This document shows, one piece after another, positions 26,666 through 35,578 of a stretch of DNA of 64,000 bases. A program made the position numbers and the translations under genes. Location: NCBI GenBank assembly GCA_963827135.1, contig CAWGZX010000003.1:186001-250000 (forward strand). Reading direction: 5' to 3'. Positions within the stretch are counted from its first letter, which is position 1. Each line of letters begins with the position of its first letter. Below the pieces are notes generated by a model. The model did no database searches. It was not told where the DNA came from and saw nothing but the letters and a program-made list of their open reading frames with translations. The stretch comes from JAJRAN01 sp963827135 (GTDB lineage: Archaea > Thermoplasmatota > Thermoplasmata > Methanomassiliicoccales > UBA472).

Positions 26666-27002
26666 GGGCCTCGGATGAGAATCATTGTTGGTGGTGTTAC
26701 TTCAACTTGTTGCCCTCTACATCACTAATATATAGGGATACGACGCTGGCTCAAGATGGCGGCCGGATGGACCGCTCAGTCCAGCAACTTGCGCAGGATG
26801 AAGATAAGAGGGTCAGCTGATCCGCAAGGAAGTGACGATCCCTATGAGTGCAGACTGCTCCGGACCGCCGCGCCTCTCTCTCGTTTATAGATATCCGATG
26901 ACCACGGCCCGACCGTCTCTCCTTTAAATCGCTTTTCGACTCCAATCAGACCCATCCTTTAAATATTACCCCAGACAGCTATTATTCTCGGGGTGCGGGA
27001 AT
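26666..27002. other. Noncoding divergent promoter region
   Basis: No gene recognised in these 337 bases. TAATATATAGGG near 26729-26740 could be a TATA box, and CTTTAAATATTACC near 26957-26970 lies about 40 bases before the ATG at 27003. A vague C-box-like GGATGAAG at about 26797 has no matching partner boxes. Confidence 0.4.
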
Positions 27003-27263
27003 ATGAATGCGCCATGCGGAAAGGTCTGCGCGGATTGCCCCATATTCGGGACGTCCTGCGATGGTTGCGAGAGGGAGATGAGCTTCTCTTTCGCATATCG
27101 ATGCAGGGCGTACGACCGGTCCTTACCTCAGGAGGCAATGCAATGCACCGGAACGCCGTGCAAGGTGGTGAACGGCGAGTCCTGTCTGTGCCCTCTAGTG
27201 GTCCAGAAGAGCCTGAGGCCTATATCGTCTGGTGCCACAGGCTCCAATTCGCCGGTCGAATGA
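27003..27263 (+). CDS. Small cysteine-rich protein (DUF3795-like)
   Basis: An 86-residue protein with ten cysteines, mostly in the first 62 residues: CGKVCADCPIF, SCDGCERE, then four later ones. The CG..C..CP..... C.GC pattern resembles DUF3795 proteins, thought to bind a metal or iron-sulfur cluster; function unknown. ATG 27003 follows GCGGGAAT, and a TATA-like box lies about 40 bases upstream. It converges with the RusA-like gene. Confidence 0.65.
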   Translation: MNAPCGKVCADCPIFGTSCDGCEREMSFSFAYRCRAYDRSLPQEAMQCTGTPCKVVNGESCLCPLVVQKSLRPISSGATGSNSPVE

Positions 27264-27329
27264 AACTCTCCTTCGGAAAAAGGTCCCACACTCGCCTATG
27301 CTAGCTTTGCCGCGCACCTTTCTTTTTTT

Positions 27330-27821
27330 CTATCTTATGCGTCGCAACCTGATCTCGGCTCCAGGGGTCTCGCCCGGCTCGATGTACCTCTTCGCCGCCT
27401 TGATGCTGATCACTTGCGAGTCATCGGGGAGCAGGATGTCGGCCAACCCGTCCAACAGCGCCCGCACCAGCTTGTCCAGGTCAGGGCGCTTGGTGTTGGC
27501 CTTAATCTTCTTGGAGAGGCTCTTAGGCCGAGAGAAGAGGAACAGCGCCTCCACCTCATAGCCGAAATCCTTGTCCGGCCTGAAGAAAGACAGCTGCCTC
27601 GATTCGTTGGCGTGCTGCGCCTCCGTGGCGATCCTCAGCTGCCACTGCTTCGTGTTCTTGTTGGTAGTGGTGGTGACGACCCGTTCGATCTTCTTCACGT
27701 AGAAGGAGCGGGTGCTGCCTTTGGGCTGGGGGTCACCAGCCACGAAGAAGCGTATCTCATCATCTGCGTCGCCTCCGTCCTCCACATGGTCGTCCACCGG
27801 ACTGCGTTCGTATCCGTCCAA
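27330..27821 (-). CDS. RusA-family Holliday junction resolvase-like protein
   Basis: A 163-residue protein with the RusA fold signature: an N-terminal FFVAGDPQPKGSTRSF, the acidic RPDLDKLVRALLDGL and DDSQV, with the Asp residues that hold the catalytic metal in RusA nucleases. RusA is best known from prophages, where it cleaves Holliday junctions. No phage gene lies nearby; the neighbour upstream is aspS, 61 bases away. TTG 27821 is preceded by GGGAG and is the likeliest start. The first 20 residues are acidic and not part of the domain. Confidence 0.85.
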   Translation of the reverse strand: MDGYERSPVDDHVEDGGDADDEIRFFVAGDPQPKGSTRSFYVKKIERVVTTTTNKNTKQWQLRIATEAQHANESRQLSFFRPDKDFGYEVEALFLFSRPKSLSKKIKANTKRPDLDKLVRALLDGLADILLPDDSQVISIKAAKRYIEPGETPGAEIRLRRIR

Positions 27822-27882
27822 GCGCTCCCTCTCGTCCGGTTACAGGGATGCGATGCCTTGAACCCTTGCTTTATCGTAATGC

Positions 27883-29196
27883 TCACGGGGTGAGGCGGTT
27901 CCGGTCCCGGGGGAAGAGGATGGTCTCTCGGATGTTAGGCAGCCCGAGCATCTTCTGCACCAGCCTCTCGACGCCTAAGCCCCAACCGCCATGCGGGGGC
28001 ATGCCGAAGGCGAATGCGTTGGTGTAGAACCTGAAGGCCTCCGGGTCCAGTCCCTTCTTCTCGAACCTCTGGACCAATCGGTCGAAGCGGTGCTCCCTCT
28101 GCCCACCTGAGGCGATCTCCTGGCCGCAATAGTCCAGGTCGAAGGAGTAGGAGAACGGGGTCCCGTCCTTCTCCATGATGTAGAAGGGCTTGGCCTCCTC
28201 CGGGTATTCGACGATCCAATAGACGTCGTATCCTTCCGCGGTCATGATCTGGCCCAGGACCTTCTCCCCTTCTGTTCCCAGGTCGTCGCCCATCCTCAGC
28301 TCCATTCCTTGGCCTTGGACCCGTTCTAGCGCATCTGAGTAGGTGATCACTGGGTAGGGGGTCTTGGGGATCTTGACCTGCGTGCCTATCTTGGCAAGGT
28401 GCTCAGCGGCCTGCTTCGCCACGCCTTCGACGGTGTATTGCACGCATCCTTCCAGAACGTCCAAGACATCCCTCATGGAGCTGATGTGGGCCATCTCCGC
28501 GTCGAACGAGATGAACTCAGAAACGTGACGTATGGTGTCGGATGGCTCCGCCCGGAACGCTGGCCCTATCTCGAACACCCTGTCCAGCCCGGTGGACATG
28601 AGCATCTGCTTGTAGAGCTGAGGGCTTTGTGCCAGGTAGGCCTTCTTTCCGAAGTAGTCGATGTTGAACAGGGTGGCGCCTCCTTCTGCCCCAGAGGCGA
28701 CGATCTTGGGAGTGAAGACCTCAACGAAACCGTTGTTGACCAGGTACTCATCGATCAGCCTGAGGGCGATGGACTTGACCTCGAAGACCGCCCTGACCTC
28801 GGGCTTCCTCAGGTCCATGAACCGGTGATCGAACCTGGTGTCCGGCTCGACGCTGACCTTGTCCACCACACCCATAGGAAGAGGTGACTGCGCCGGGCTA
28901 GTAACCTGCATGGACGTGGGAACGATCTCGAAGCCCGCCTTGGCCTGGTCGCTCTTCTTGACGACGCCGGTGATGCGCGCGACGCTTTCCCTGGAGAGCG
29001 ATGTCATCTCGGCGAACAGCTCAGCCGGTACCTTTTTCTTGGGGACCGCGACCTGGACGACTCCATATCGGTCCCGGACGATGACGAAGGCGATGCCACC
29101 TAACGCCCTGACCTCTTGGATCCATCCTTCGATGGTTACCTCGCGCTCGAAGTCCTCGGGGCCGATGCTCTTCGAGTAACGGATGACGGATGACAT
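27883..29196 (-). CDS. aspS: Aspartyl-tRNA synthetase, archaeal type
   Basis: Class II synthetase that charges tRNA with aspartate, 437 residues. An N-terminal OB-fold anticodon domain (VTIEGWIQEVRALGGIAFVI region) is followed by the catalytic core with motif 2 FEIGPAFRAEPS, a SQSPQLYKQ-type segment (LAQSPQLYKQML) and motif 3 GWGLGVERLV. The short C-terminus without the bacterial insertion is archaeal. The frame runs to 29226, but ATG 29196 (MSSVIRYS) follows GGTAGGG, with a TATATA box about 35 bases upstream on the minus strand. Whether it also charges tRNA-Asn is not decided here. Confidence 0.95.
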   Translation of the reverse strand: MSSVIRYSKSIGPEDFEREVTIEGWIQEVRALGGIAFVIVRDRYGVVQVAVPKKKVPAELFAEMTSLSRESVARITGVVKKSDQAKAGFEIVPTSMQVTSPAQSPLPMGVVDKVSVEPDTRFDHRFMDLRKPEVRAVFEVKSIALRLIDEYLVNNGFVEVFTPKIVASGAEGGATLFNIDYFGKKAYLAQSPQLYKQMLMSTGLDRVFEIGPAFRAEPSDTIRHVSEFISFDAEMAHISSMRDVLDVLEGCVQYTVEGVAKQAAEHLAKIGTQVKIPKTPYPVITYSDALERVQGQGMELRMGDDLGTEGEKVLGQIMTAEGYDVYWIVEYPEEAKPFYIMEKDGTPFSYSFDLDYCGQEIASGGQREHRFDRLVQRFEKKGLDPEAFRFYTNAFAFGMPPHGGWGLGVERLVQKMLGLPNIRETILFPRDRNRLTP

Positions 29197-29337
29197 GCTT
29201 TTCCCTACCTTGCCGGATATCCCCAAGCGTATATAAGCGGATGGCTAGAAAGGAGGAGCTGGTCAGATAAAACAGGTTCAGAAAATCCGGGGCAATCCGA
29301 CAAGTTTATAATATGTCGGGCCTCAATAGCGGGCCTC

Positions 29338-29562
29338 ATGTCATCCAAGGTTACCATAAACCATGATGAATGCACCAGTTGCGGCCTCTGCTACAACGAT
29401 GAATGTCCAGATGTTTTCGAGGAGGGGGAGGAGGGCCTGTCCACATTAAAATCCCAGTTCAGGAAGGGCGGCCCCACGGATGGCGAGGTCCCTGATGACA
29501 AGAAGGGCTGTGCGCAAAACGCGGCTGACGCATGCCCGGTCTCCGCGATAACAGTGGGTTGA
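29338..29562 (+). CDS. Small [4Fe-4S]-type ferredoxin
   Basis: A 74-residue electron carrier with one cluster motif split as CTSCGLCYNDEC plus a later CPVSAI; another Cys lies in GCAQNAAD. The sequence between is long and acidic, as in single-cluster archaeal ferredoxins. A TATA box (AGTTTATAATAT, about 29304-29315) stands roughly 25-30 bases before the ATG, so the leader is very short. The gene has its own terminator. Confidence 0.88.
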   Translation: MSSKVTINHDECTSCGLCYNDECPDVFEEGEEGLSTLKSQFRKGGPTDGEVPDDKKGCAQNAADACPVSAITVG

Positions 29563-29575
29563 GCGGAGTTACGAG

Positions 29576-29604
29576 GAAGGGAAACCCCTTCATCCCATGT
29601 TTTA
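29576..29604 (+). terminator. Hairpin and T-rich tail after the ferredoxin gene
   Basis: GAAGGG (29576-29581) pairs with CCCTTC (29586-29591) across a four-base loop, followed by a short T run near 29600-29604. It starts 13 bases after the ferredoxin stop. Archaeal termination usually relies mainly on the T tract, so the hairpin may only assist. Confidence 0.5.
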
Positions 29605-29729
29605 TTCGAGAGCCAAATTAGGATATCTCCATGTCGAAATTATAGGCTCTGCCAGATGATATGAGAAATCGTTGGTGAAGTATTTTATATGGCCATTGCA
29701 TACTTCAAAACGTCCATGGAGGGATGATG

Positions 29730-30872
29730 ATGCCAGACAAGGTAACGGTTTCAGTAATCAAGGCCGATGTAGGCTCAGTCGTCGGACACTCCCGCCCCCA
29801 CCCGAAGATGATGGCGAGGTGCGAGGAGATCCTACGAGACGCCGTTAGGGCAGGGACCCTGAACGATTTCTATGTCACCCGGGTAGGGGATGACATCAAC
29901 CTCTTCATGACCCATTACAAGGGAGAGAACCACCCCGACGTCCATGGGGTTGCCTGGGAGGCTTTCCGCAGCGCCGCCAAGATGGCCAAGGACATGAAGC
30001 TCTACGCCGCAGGCCAGGACATATTGAAGGACGCTTTCTCCGGGAATGTGAGGGGCATGGGTCCGGGGGCAGCGGAGATGGAGTTCGTCGAGCGTGGCTC
30101 TGAGCCTGTGCTCTTCTTCATGGCCGATAAGACCGAGCCATCATCCTATTCGTTGCCATTGACGCGCATCTTCATGGACCCGTTCACCACCACTGGTCTG
30201 GTGATCGATCCGAGGGCTCACGAGGGTTTCAGATTCGAGATTGTCGATGTGGTAGACTGCAAGAAGGTCGTGATGAGCTCGCCTGAGGAGATGTACGACA
30301 TCCTCACCTTGCTGGGCGACACCACGCGCTACTCCATCAAGCGCATTTTCAGCAAGGATGATAATATCGGGGTGGCTTCAGTGGTCAGCACTGAGAAGCT
30401 GAACATCTGCGCCGGCAAGTACGTCGGCAAGGACGACCCGGTGTGCGTGGTCCGCTGCCAGAGCGGACTCCCGGCGGTCGGGGAGGTCCTGCAGCCGTTC
30501 ATGTTCCCCCAACTGGTGGCTGGATGGATGCGCGGCTCTCATTACGGGGCGTGGTTCCCGTGCGCGGTGGAGAAGTCGGATCCAACCTTCTTCGATGGCC
30601 CCCCGCGCATATGCTGCCTAGGCTTCCAGATCTCCCACGGCAAGCTGCAGGGGATCGAGGACCCTGGCTCACCGGCCGGGGTGCACGGCCCGGTCGACTT
30701 CTTCGCCGGGGACGAGTGGAACGAGGCCAGGACGAAGGCGGTCAGGGCCAGCGTGTACATGCGCCGGCATGGGCCCTTCATGCCCGCCATCCTCGGGCCC
30801 GAGGAGATGGAGTATACCACCAGGCCATCGGTGCTCGAGAAGCTCAAGAAGAGGATGGAAGACATTGAGTGA
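29730..30872 (+). CDS. fbp: Bifunctional fructose-1,6-bisphosphate aldolase/phosphatase
   Basis: The archaeal type V enzyme that builds fructose-1,6-bisphosphate from triose phosphates and removes the 1-phosphate, committing flux to gluconeogenesis. The 380-residue sequence has VSVIKADVGSVVGHSRPHPK at the start, with the His and Asp metal ligands, GDDINLFMTH, FMADKTEPSS and RCQSGLPAVGEVLQPF. Of three tandem ATGs (29724, 29727, 29730) the last is best spaced from GGAGGG at 29718-29723. It overlaps the triosephosphate isomerase gene by eight bases; the two catalyse adjacent steps. Confidence 0.95.
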   Translation: MPDKVTVSVIKADVGSVVGHSRPHPKMMARCEEILRDAVRAGTLNDFYVTRVGDDINLFMTHYKGENHPDVHGVAWEAFRSAAKMAKDMKLYAAGQDILKDAFSGNVRGMGPGAAEMEFVERGSEPVLFFMADKTEPSSYSLPLTRIFMDPFTTTGLVIDPRAHEGFRFEIVDVVDCKKVVMSSPEEMYDILTLLGDTTRYSIKRIFSKDDNIGVASVVSTEKLNICAGKYVGKDDPVCVVRCQSGLPAVGEVLQPFMFPQLVAGWMRGSHYGAWFPCAVEKSDPTFFDGPPRICCLGFQISHGKLQGIEDPGSPAGVHGPVDFFAGDEWNEARTKAVRASVYMRRHGPFMPAILGPEEMEYTTRPSVLEKLKKRMEDIE

Positions 30873-31542
30873 GCTGCGCTTTCCGGCCATAATCGTCAAT
30901 TTCAAGGCCTACCGCGAGGTGGAGGGCGACTCCGCCCTGCGCATCGCTTTGGATTGCCAGGCTGTTGCCGAGGCCTCAGGGATCAACATCGTCGCCTGTC
31001 CGCCCATGACCGAATTGTCACGAGTGGCGCGGGCGGTGAAGATACCGGTGATGGCACAGCATTCTGACCCCAAGAATCCTGGCTCCGCCACAGGTTGGGT
31101 CACCCCTGAGATGATAAGGGCCTCCGGGGCCATAGGCACCTTGGTAAATCACTCGGAGCACAAGATCCCCGCGCATGACATCGCCTCGGTGGTCGCTTCC
31201 TGCAAGAAAGTTAAGCTCATCACATGTATCTGTGCCGACTCCGCCGAGACCACCGGTAGGTTGGCAGAGCTCAAGCCTGACATGCTAGCGGTGGAACCTC
31301 CGGAGCTGATAGGGGGCGATGTCTCCGTCACGGATGCCAAGCCCGAGGTCGTCTCCGATGCCGTCTCCGCAGCTCGACGGGTGGACGCTTCCGTTCCGGT
31401 CCTATGCGGCGCTGGCGTTAAGACGGGTAGGGACGTGAAGCGAGCCTTGGAGCTAGGTGCGAGGGGCGTGCTGCTGGCGTCCGGAGTGGTGAAGTCCAAG
31501 GACCCTCGCAAGGCGTTGCAGGACCTCGTCAGCTTGATCTAG
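30865..31542 (+). CDS. tpiA: Triosephosphate isomerase, archaeal short type
   Basis: Interconverts dihydroxyacetone phosphate and glyceraldehyde 3-phosphate. At 225 residues it is the compact archaeal form. Active-site features are NFKAY (substrate Lys), GTLVNHSEHK (catalytic His), VEPPELIG (catalytic Glu) and the phosphate-binding CGAGVKTG and GVLLASGVV. The start is TTG 30865, overlapping the end of the aldolase/phosphatase gene; an ATG-based start far upstream (30769) would lie inside that gene and adds a shadow sequence. The overlap suggests coupled translation of two successive enzymes. Confidence 0.93.
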   Translation: MSELRFPAIIVNFKAYREVEGDSALRIALDCQAVAEASGINIVACPPMTELSRVARAVKIPVMAQHSDPKNPGSATGWVTPEMIRASGAIGTLVNHSEHKIPAHDIASVVASCKKVKLITCICADSAETTGRLAELKPDMLAVEPPELIGGDVSVTDAKPEVVSDAVSAARRVDASVPVLCGAGVKTGRDVKRALELGARGVLLASGVVKSKDPRKALQDLVSLI

Positions 31543-31600
31543 GTCCGTCGGCTGATTGTAGCAATTGCCTTCATGCAGCATCCCGCCCTCGGAACGAGGG

Positions 31601-33589
31601 ATGAGAGGAGCGCTCTGCCTGATCATTCTGCTCATTCTCCTTCCCATTGGCCAGTGCGTCCTCTCATCCCCGGGAGCCAGTGCCTCTTCGGTCCCTAGCG
31701 GCGGCATGCTGAAGCTATGCGAGGTCCTGCCGCGATTCACTTATGAGCACATCGGGATCGTCAACCTGGGCGTCTCGAGCATCAACCTCACGGGCTGGTC
31801 TTTGTCCGATTGCGAGGGGTCTTGGACCTTCGAAGGAGGTCCGGTCTTGGACCGACGCGGGGAGCTGTATGTCGGCCCCAACCTCACCTTCATGCATACA
31901 GTCCATCCAGGCGGGCTGGTCGTCGATTCATTGGAGCTCAACAGGAAAGGAAGGCTGGCCTTGGCCGATGAGGGCGACGAGGTCCTCCTCCTCGATCCAC
32001 AGGGCGTGGTGGTGGACACCGTGGCGTATGGAAAATCGAACTACCTTGGCGCGGGTTGGAACGGGGAGAAGGCGCCATCTCCCGGCGAAGGGAAGGCGCT
32101 CAGGCGATCGACCCTGAACCCATACTCGGACACCGACACCAAGCTGGACTGGTCGAGCTCGACGTTGGGCAGGACAGGCCTCTCCTCGATATCGGCGTCG
32201 GCGTTGGTGGAGCCTTTCCTCTGCCCCGAGGAGATGCGCTCGCGGATGCTTCGAGAGATAGGGTTCGCCCATGAATCGATCTCGGTCGAGGTCTACATTC
32301 TTTCCGACTTTGAGGTCGCGTCCGCACTCGTCTCTGCTTCGGAGCGCGGGGTGAGGGTGCGGGTGCTGGTGGAAGGAGAGCCGGTCGGCGGCCTGACCGA
32401 TTCTCAACAGGGAGTGCTCCAGGCCCTGAGCAATCATGGCTGCGAGATCTACGTCATCTCGGCTTTCCACGGATTCAAACGCTACGACTATTTGCATCCC
32501 AAGTTCCTCGTGGCTGACGGAAGGAGGGCGCTCCTGGCCTCTGAGAATTTCGCGTTCAGCTCTATGGAGAATAACCGAGGTTGGGGAGTGGTCGTCGATA
32601 GTCCTGTCATAGCGGCGGCGCTCCAGGAGGTCTTCGATAAGGACATCGACGTGGGCTTCCCAGACATCAGGAGGCTGGAGGGCAAGATAGGAACCGACAT
32701 GATCGCGCTTGATGATGTCTCCCCCGACCAGGGTCAGAAGGCCCCGGATTCGATGAGCGCCAAGGTCCGCACTGTCCTGGCTCCCGATTTCGGTTATCCC
32801 TCCATCCTCGGGCTGATCTCCAAAGCCCAACGGCGCCTTTTCCTCGAGCTCTATTACTTCACCGACCAATGGGATGAGGGGCGAGATGTCTTCCAGTCGA
32901 TACTGGATGCCGCCAGGAGGGGCGTCAGTGTAAGGCTCCTGCTCGATGGCAGCTGGTACAACAACGAGGAGGGGAGCGGGAACGGCGCCCTCGCGAAGCG
33001 GATGAACGACCTGGCCGCGCAGGAGGGCCTAGACCTCCGGGCCAAGACCTTGAGCCCCTTCCATGGCTTCGAGACGCTGCACAACAAAGGGCTGGTCTCG
33101 GACGACGTAGCGCTGATCAGCAGCATCAATTGGGTCAGGGCATCGTTCGAGCGGAACCGCGAGGCAGGGGCGATAATCGAGTCCGCCGAGGTGGCCGAGT
33201 TCTTCGCCCAGGCGTTCGAGGCGGATTGGGTGGATGATGCCATAGCCCCAGAGCTGATGGTCCAAGGATCGAGACGAATCGAAGAAGGAGAGCCGCTAGT
33301 GCTGAATGCGACCGCCCACGATAACTCAGGTTCGACGAGGATCATGTGGGATGTCGACCTCGACGGGACCATCGAGGGCGAGGGGTCATTCTTCGTTGAT
33401 CGGCTTCCACCTGGCGAGACATCGATCAGAGTGACGGCGCTGGACCCGAGCAACAACTCCTGTTCGCTAATCGTCAACGTGACCGTGACGTCAAGCGCGG
33501 AGGACGATGCCCTCATCTACGCCGCTTCGGTCCCAGCCCTGGTCGCTATCGCCATCTGGGCCGTTCGGAAAAGGGTTAAGAGGCACTAG
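31601..33589 (+). CDS. Secreted phospholipase D-family protein with lamin-tail domain and C-terminal anchor
   Basis: A 662-residue extracellular protein. A signal peptide (RGALCLIILLILLPIGQCVL) is followed by a lamin-tail-type domain at about 35-155 (CEVLPR, INLTGWSLSD). Two phospholipase D modules follow, each with an HKD motif: HPKFLVADG and HNKGLVSDD. A PKD/Ig-like domain (about 555-635) and a final membrane helix with a basic tail (RKRVKRH) end the protein. Two HKD motifs form one active site in this superfamily, acting on phosphodiesters of lipids or nucleic acid. ATG 31601 puts the signal peptide at the terminus; the frame opens at 31565. The substrate is unknown. Confidence 0.88.
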   Translation: MRGALCLIILLILLPIGQCVLSSPGASASSVPSGGMLKLCEVLPRFTYEHIGIVNLGVSSINLTGWSLSDCEGSWTFEGGPVLDRRGELYVGPNLTFMHTVHPGGLVVDSLELNRKGRLALADEGDEVLLLDPQGVVVDTVAYGKSNYLGAGWNGEKAPSPGEGKALRRSTLNPYSDTDTKLDWSSSTLGRTGLSSISASALVEPFLCPEEMRSRMLREIGFAHESISVEVYILSDFEVASALVSASERGVRVRVLVEGEPVGGLTDSQQGVLQALSNHGCEIYVISAFHGFKRYDYLHPKFLVADGRRALLASENFAFSSMENNRGWGVVVDSPVIAAALQEVFDKDIDVGFPDIRRLEGKIGTDMIALDDVSPDQGQKAPDSMSAKVRTVLAPDFGYPSILGLISKAQRRLFLELYYFTDQWDEGRDVFQSILDAARRGVSVRLLLDGSWYNNEEGSGNGALAKRMNDLAAQEGLDLRAKTLSPFHGFETLHNKGLVSDDVALISSINWVRASFERNREAGAIIESAEVAEFFAQAFEADWVDDAIAPELMVQGSRRIEEGEPLVLNATAHDNSGSTRIMWDVDLDGTIEGEGSFFVDRLPPGETSIRVTALDPSNNSCSLIVNVTVTSSAEDDALIYAASVPALVAIAIWAVRKRVKRH

Positions 33590-33606
33590 CTCGATTCGAA
33601 AGGGCG

Positions 33607-34041
33607 ATGCAGATACGGCCGTTCCGACCTAGCGACCTGGCGCGAGTGTACGAGCTGGCCTGCACCACCTTGAGCGAGAACTACAACCCCACGCTCTTCA
33701 CCGACCTCCATGTGTACTGGCCCGAGGGCTTCAAGGTCCTGGAGCACGAGGGTTGGGTGCGAGGCTTCGTCTTCGGCATACTGCTCTCGCGAAGCGACGC
33801 GCGCATCCTCATGCTGGCCATGGACCCCATGATGAGGGGCAAGGGCCTGGGTACGGTCCTATACCGGGAGTTCCAGAGGGAATGCAACCTGAAGGGGATC
33901 GGCCACATCACGCTCGAGGTCAGGGTGAGCAACAGGGTCGCCATCCATTTCTACGAGAAGCTGGGCTTCCAGATAACTGGTAGGGTGCCTCGCTACTACT
34001 CGAACGGCGAGGACGCCTTCCGCATGGACCTGCACGCCTGA
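33607..34041 (+). CDS. GNAT acetyltransferase, RimI-like
   Basis: A 144-residue N-acetyltransferase with the acetyl-CoA loop MRGKGLGTVLYREF and the C-terminal IHFYEKLGFQITGR, like the RimI/NAT family that acetylates protein N-termini. It follows the phospholipase gene by 17 bases and abuts the end of the Lon-like gene. The N-terminal MQIRPFRPSDLARVYEL is the standard start. Target protein not known. Confidence 0.88.
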   Translation: MQIRPFRPSDLARVYELACTTLSENYNPTLFTDLHVYWPEGFKVLEHEGWVRGFVFGILLSRSDARILMLAMDPMMRGKGLGTVLYREFQRECNLKGIGHITLEVRVSNRVAIHFYEKLGFQITGRVPRYYSNGEDAFRMDLHA

Positions 34042-35577
34042 TCAGTGGAACATCTGGTCGTCGCCGGAGTGCTCGTTCCAGAAGTAATAGGGGCTCTTCT
34101 CCTTCTGCGCGGTGCTGAGGTCGGTCCCCAGTCCCCTGCTGTAGGAGCCATAGCGCTCCTTTATCTGCTCCTCGGCCGTGCGGCTGCGCTTGATCGCCAG
34201 GGAGATGTGCACCTCCTCGATGAGCGAGGAGCCGTCGTGGACCGCGATGTCCCCCGCCGCCCTGATCAGCCCTCCCAGCTCCCTCAACCTGAGGGTGAGC
34301 GAGTTGGAATGGTGGTCGAGGTCCTTGGCCCTGCGCCTCGCCTCCTTGATTATGGCCTGGACCGCAGGCATGGAGGCATGAGGTATCTTGCCATCGAAGT
34401 TGATCTCCTGCGCCACGAACTGGACCAGCCTGGCCTGGTTCTCGGGGGTGTCGTCCATGGCCGTCCTGACCAGGACCTCGTAGCCGTTGCCGTTGATGCG
34501 GGACCGCAGCGGGGCGAGTATGTGCTCCAGGTCCTGGATGTTGCACGCGCCTACGAACACGAAGTCGCAGGGGACGGCGTCGACGCGGACGCTCGCGCCC
34601 GAGGACTGCGGATTGCGGCCGGAGATGGGGAAGCGCCGCTCCTGCATGGCGGTGAGGATGAACCTCTGCAGGTTGCCTAGATGCGACAGCTCGTCGATGA
34701 AGAGCACGCCCTGATGCGCTTCGTGTATGGCGCCGGGCACCACGCGGTCGAAGGGCTGGGTGCCGAGCTGGGAATGCCCCCCGTACGGGTCGTGCCTTAC
34801 GTCGCCCAATAGCTCGGTCTCGCTGGCGCCGGTCGCGAACACGAAGGGGTTCCTATCCAGCGGGATTATGACCTTGCGCGGGCTCTGCTTCTCCAGCTCC
34901 CTGCGCTTCTCTAGAGCGTCCTGGTCCAGCACCCGGATCATCTCCCCGGTGCGCTCGAAGACCACGACCTCCTCCTTGCCGAAGCGGTTCCTGGTGGTCG
35001 TCACCCGTTCCTTGCCTGTGGGCATGTTGCTCATGCCCGGCACGGACATGGAGGACTCCAAAATGCTGGACATGAGGTCCCCGAAAGGGTTGCCAGCCGT
35101 GCCCTGGTCCCCAGCCTTTGGCTTCTGGCACTTAGGGCAATATCTCTCCTTATAAGATGAATAGGTGCCGCAGTTGCGGCAGCGGTACCCCAAACGCTCC
35201 GCGACGTTGATCGGGGCGTTCTTGGGGTCGATAAGGTCGCCCGAGGCGAACTCGCGCGAAGAGTACTCGCGCCTCACATCCTCCTCCTTCTTGACCTCGA
35301 TCAGCGGTCTCTCGGGGTTCTCCGGGTTATGCACGACCCTGATCTCCTCGGTCGGCCGGGGAAGATGCAGGGAGAGGGCTTGAGCGATCATGCTCTTGCC
35401 CGTCCCCGGAGGGCCTACGAGCAGAAGGTGGCGCCTCTGCTTGGCCGCAATGCGGGCCAGGTGTACCGCCTCGTCCTGCCCGATGACGCGGAGCATTGGG
35501 TCGCTGGGTATGGCTATCTCAGCTGTGGATGCGACCTTGCTCAGGTCCTGCAGGCTTGGGCGGCGGTCCTTGCTCAT
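34042..35577 (-). CDS. Lon-type AAA+ ATPase lacking the protease domain, with zinc ribbon
   Basis: A 511-residue ATPase whose best match in character is the AAA+ part of archaeal LonB. It shows Walker A LLLVGPPGTGKSM near residue 55, a zinc ribbon CRNCG...CPKC inserted at about 130-155, Walker B GVLFIDELSHLG near 295 and GACNIQDLEHILAPLRSRI with sensor and arginine finger. The Lon Ser-Lys protease domain that should follow is absent: the sequence ends DDQMFH with a normal stop. The insertion normally holding LonB membrane spans is replaced by a hydrophilic, methionine-rich stretch. ATG 35577 follows dnaG by one base, so both are one transcript. Function unknown; an unfoldase or remodeller is plausible. 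Confidence 0.82.
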   Translation of the reverse strand: MSKDRRPSLQDLSKVASTAEIAIPSDPMLRVIGQDEAVHLARIAAKQRRHLLLVGPPGTGKSMIAQALSLHLPRPTEEIRVVHNPENPERPLIEVKKEEDVRREYSSREFASGDLIDPKNAPINVAERLGYRCRNCGTYSSYKERYCPKCQKPKAGDQGTAGNPFGDLMSSILESSMSVPGMSNMPTGKERVTTTRNRFGKEEVVVFERTGEMIRVLDQDALEKRRELEKQSPRKVIIPLDRNPFVFATGASETELLGDVRHDPYGGHSQLGTQPFDRVVPGAIHEAHQGVLFIDELSHLGNLQRFILTAMQERRFPISGRNPQSSGASVRVDAVPCDFVFVGACNIQDLEHILAPLRSRINGNGYEVLVRTAMDDTPENQARLVQFVAQEINFDGKIPHASMPAVQAIIKEARRRAKDLDHHSNSLTLRLRELGGLIRAAGDIAVHDGSSLIEEVHISLAIKRSRTAEEQIKERYGSYSRGLGTDLSTAQKEKSPYYFWNEHSGDDQMFH

Positions 35578-35578
35578 C

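Noticed and set aside
26795..26860. C/D box small RNA candidate in the noncoding gap
   Set aside because: C-like box deviates from RTGATGA and the remaining boxes are not correctly placed.
31928..32869. 313-codon minus-strand frame opposite the phospholipase D gene
   Set aside because: Shadow frame; the HKD motifs and signal peptide are on the plus strand.
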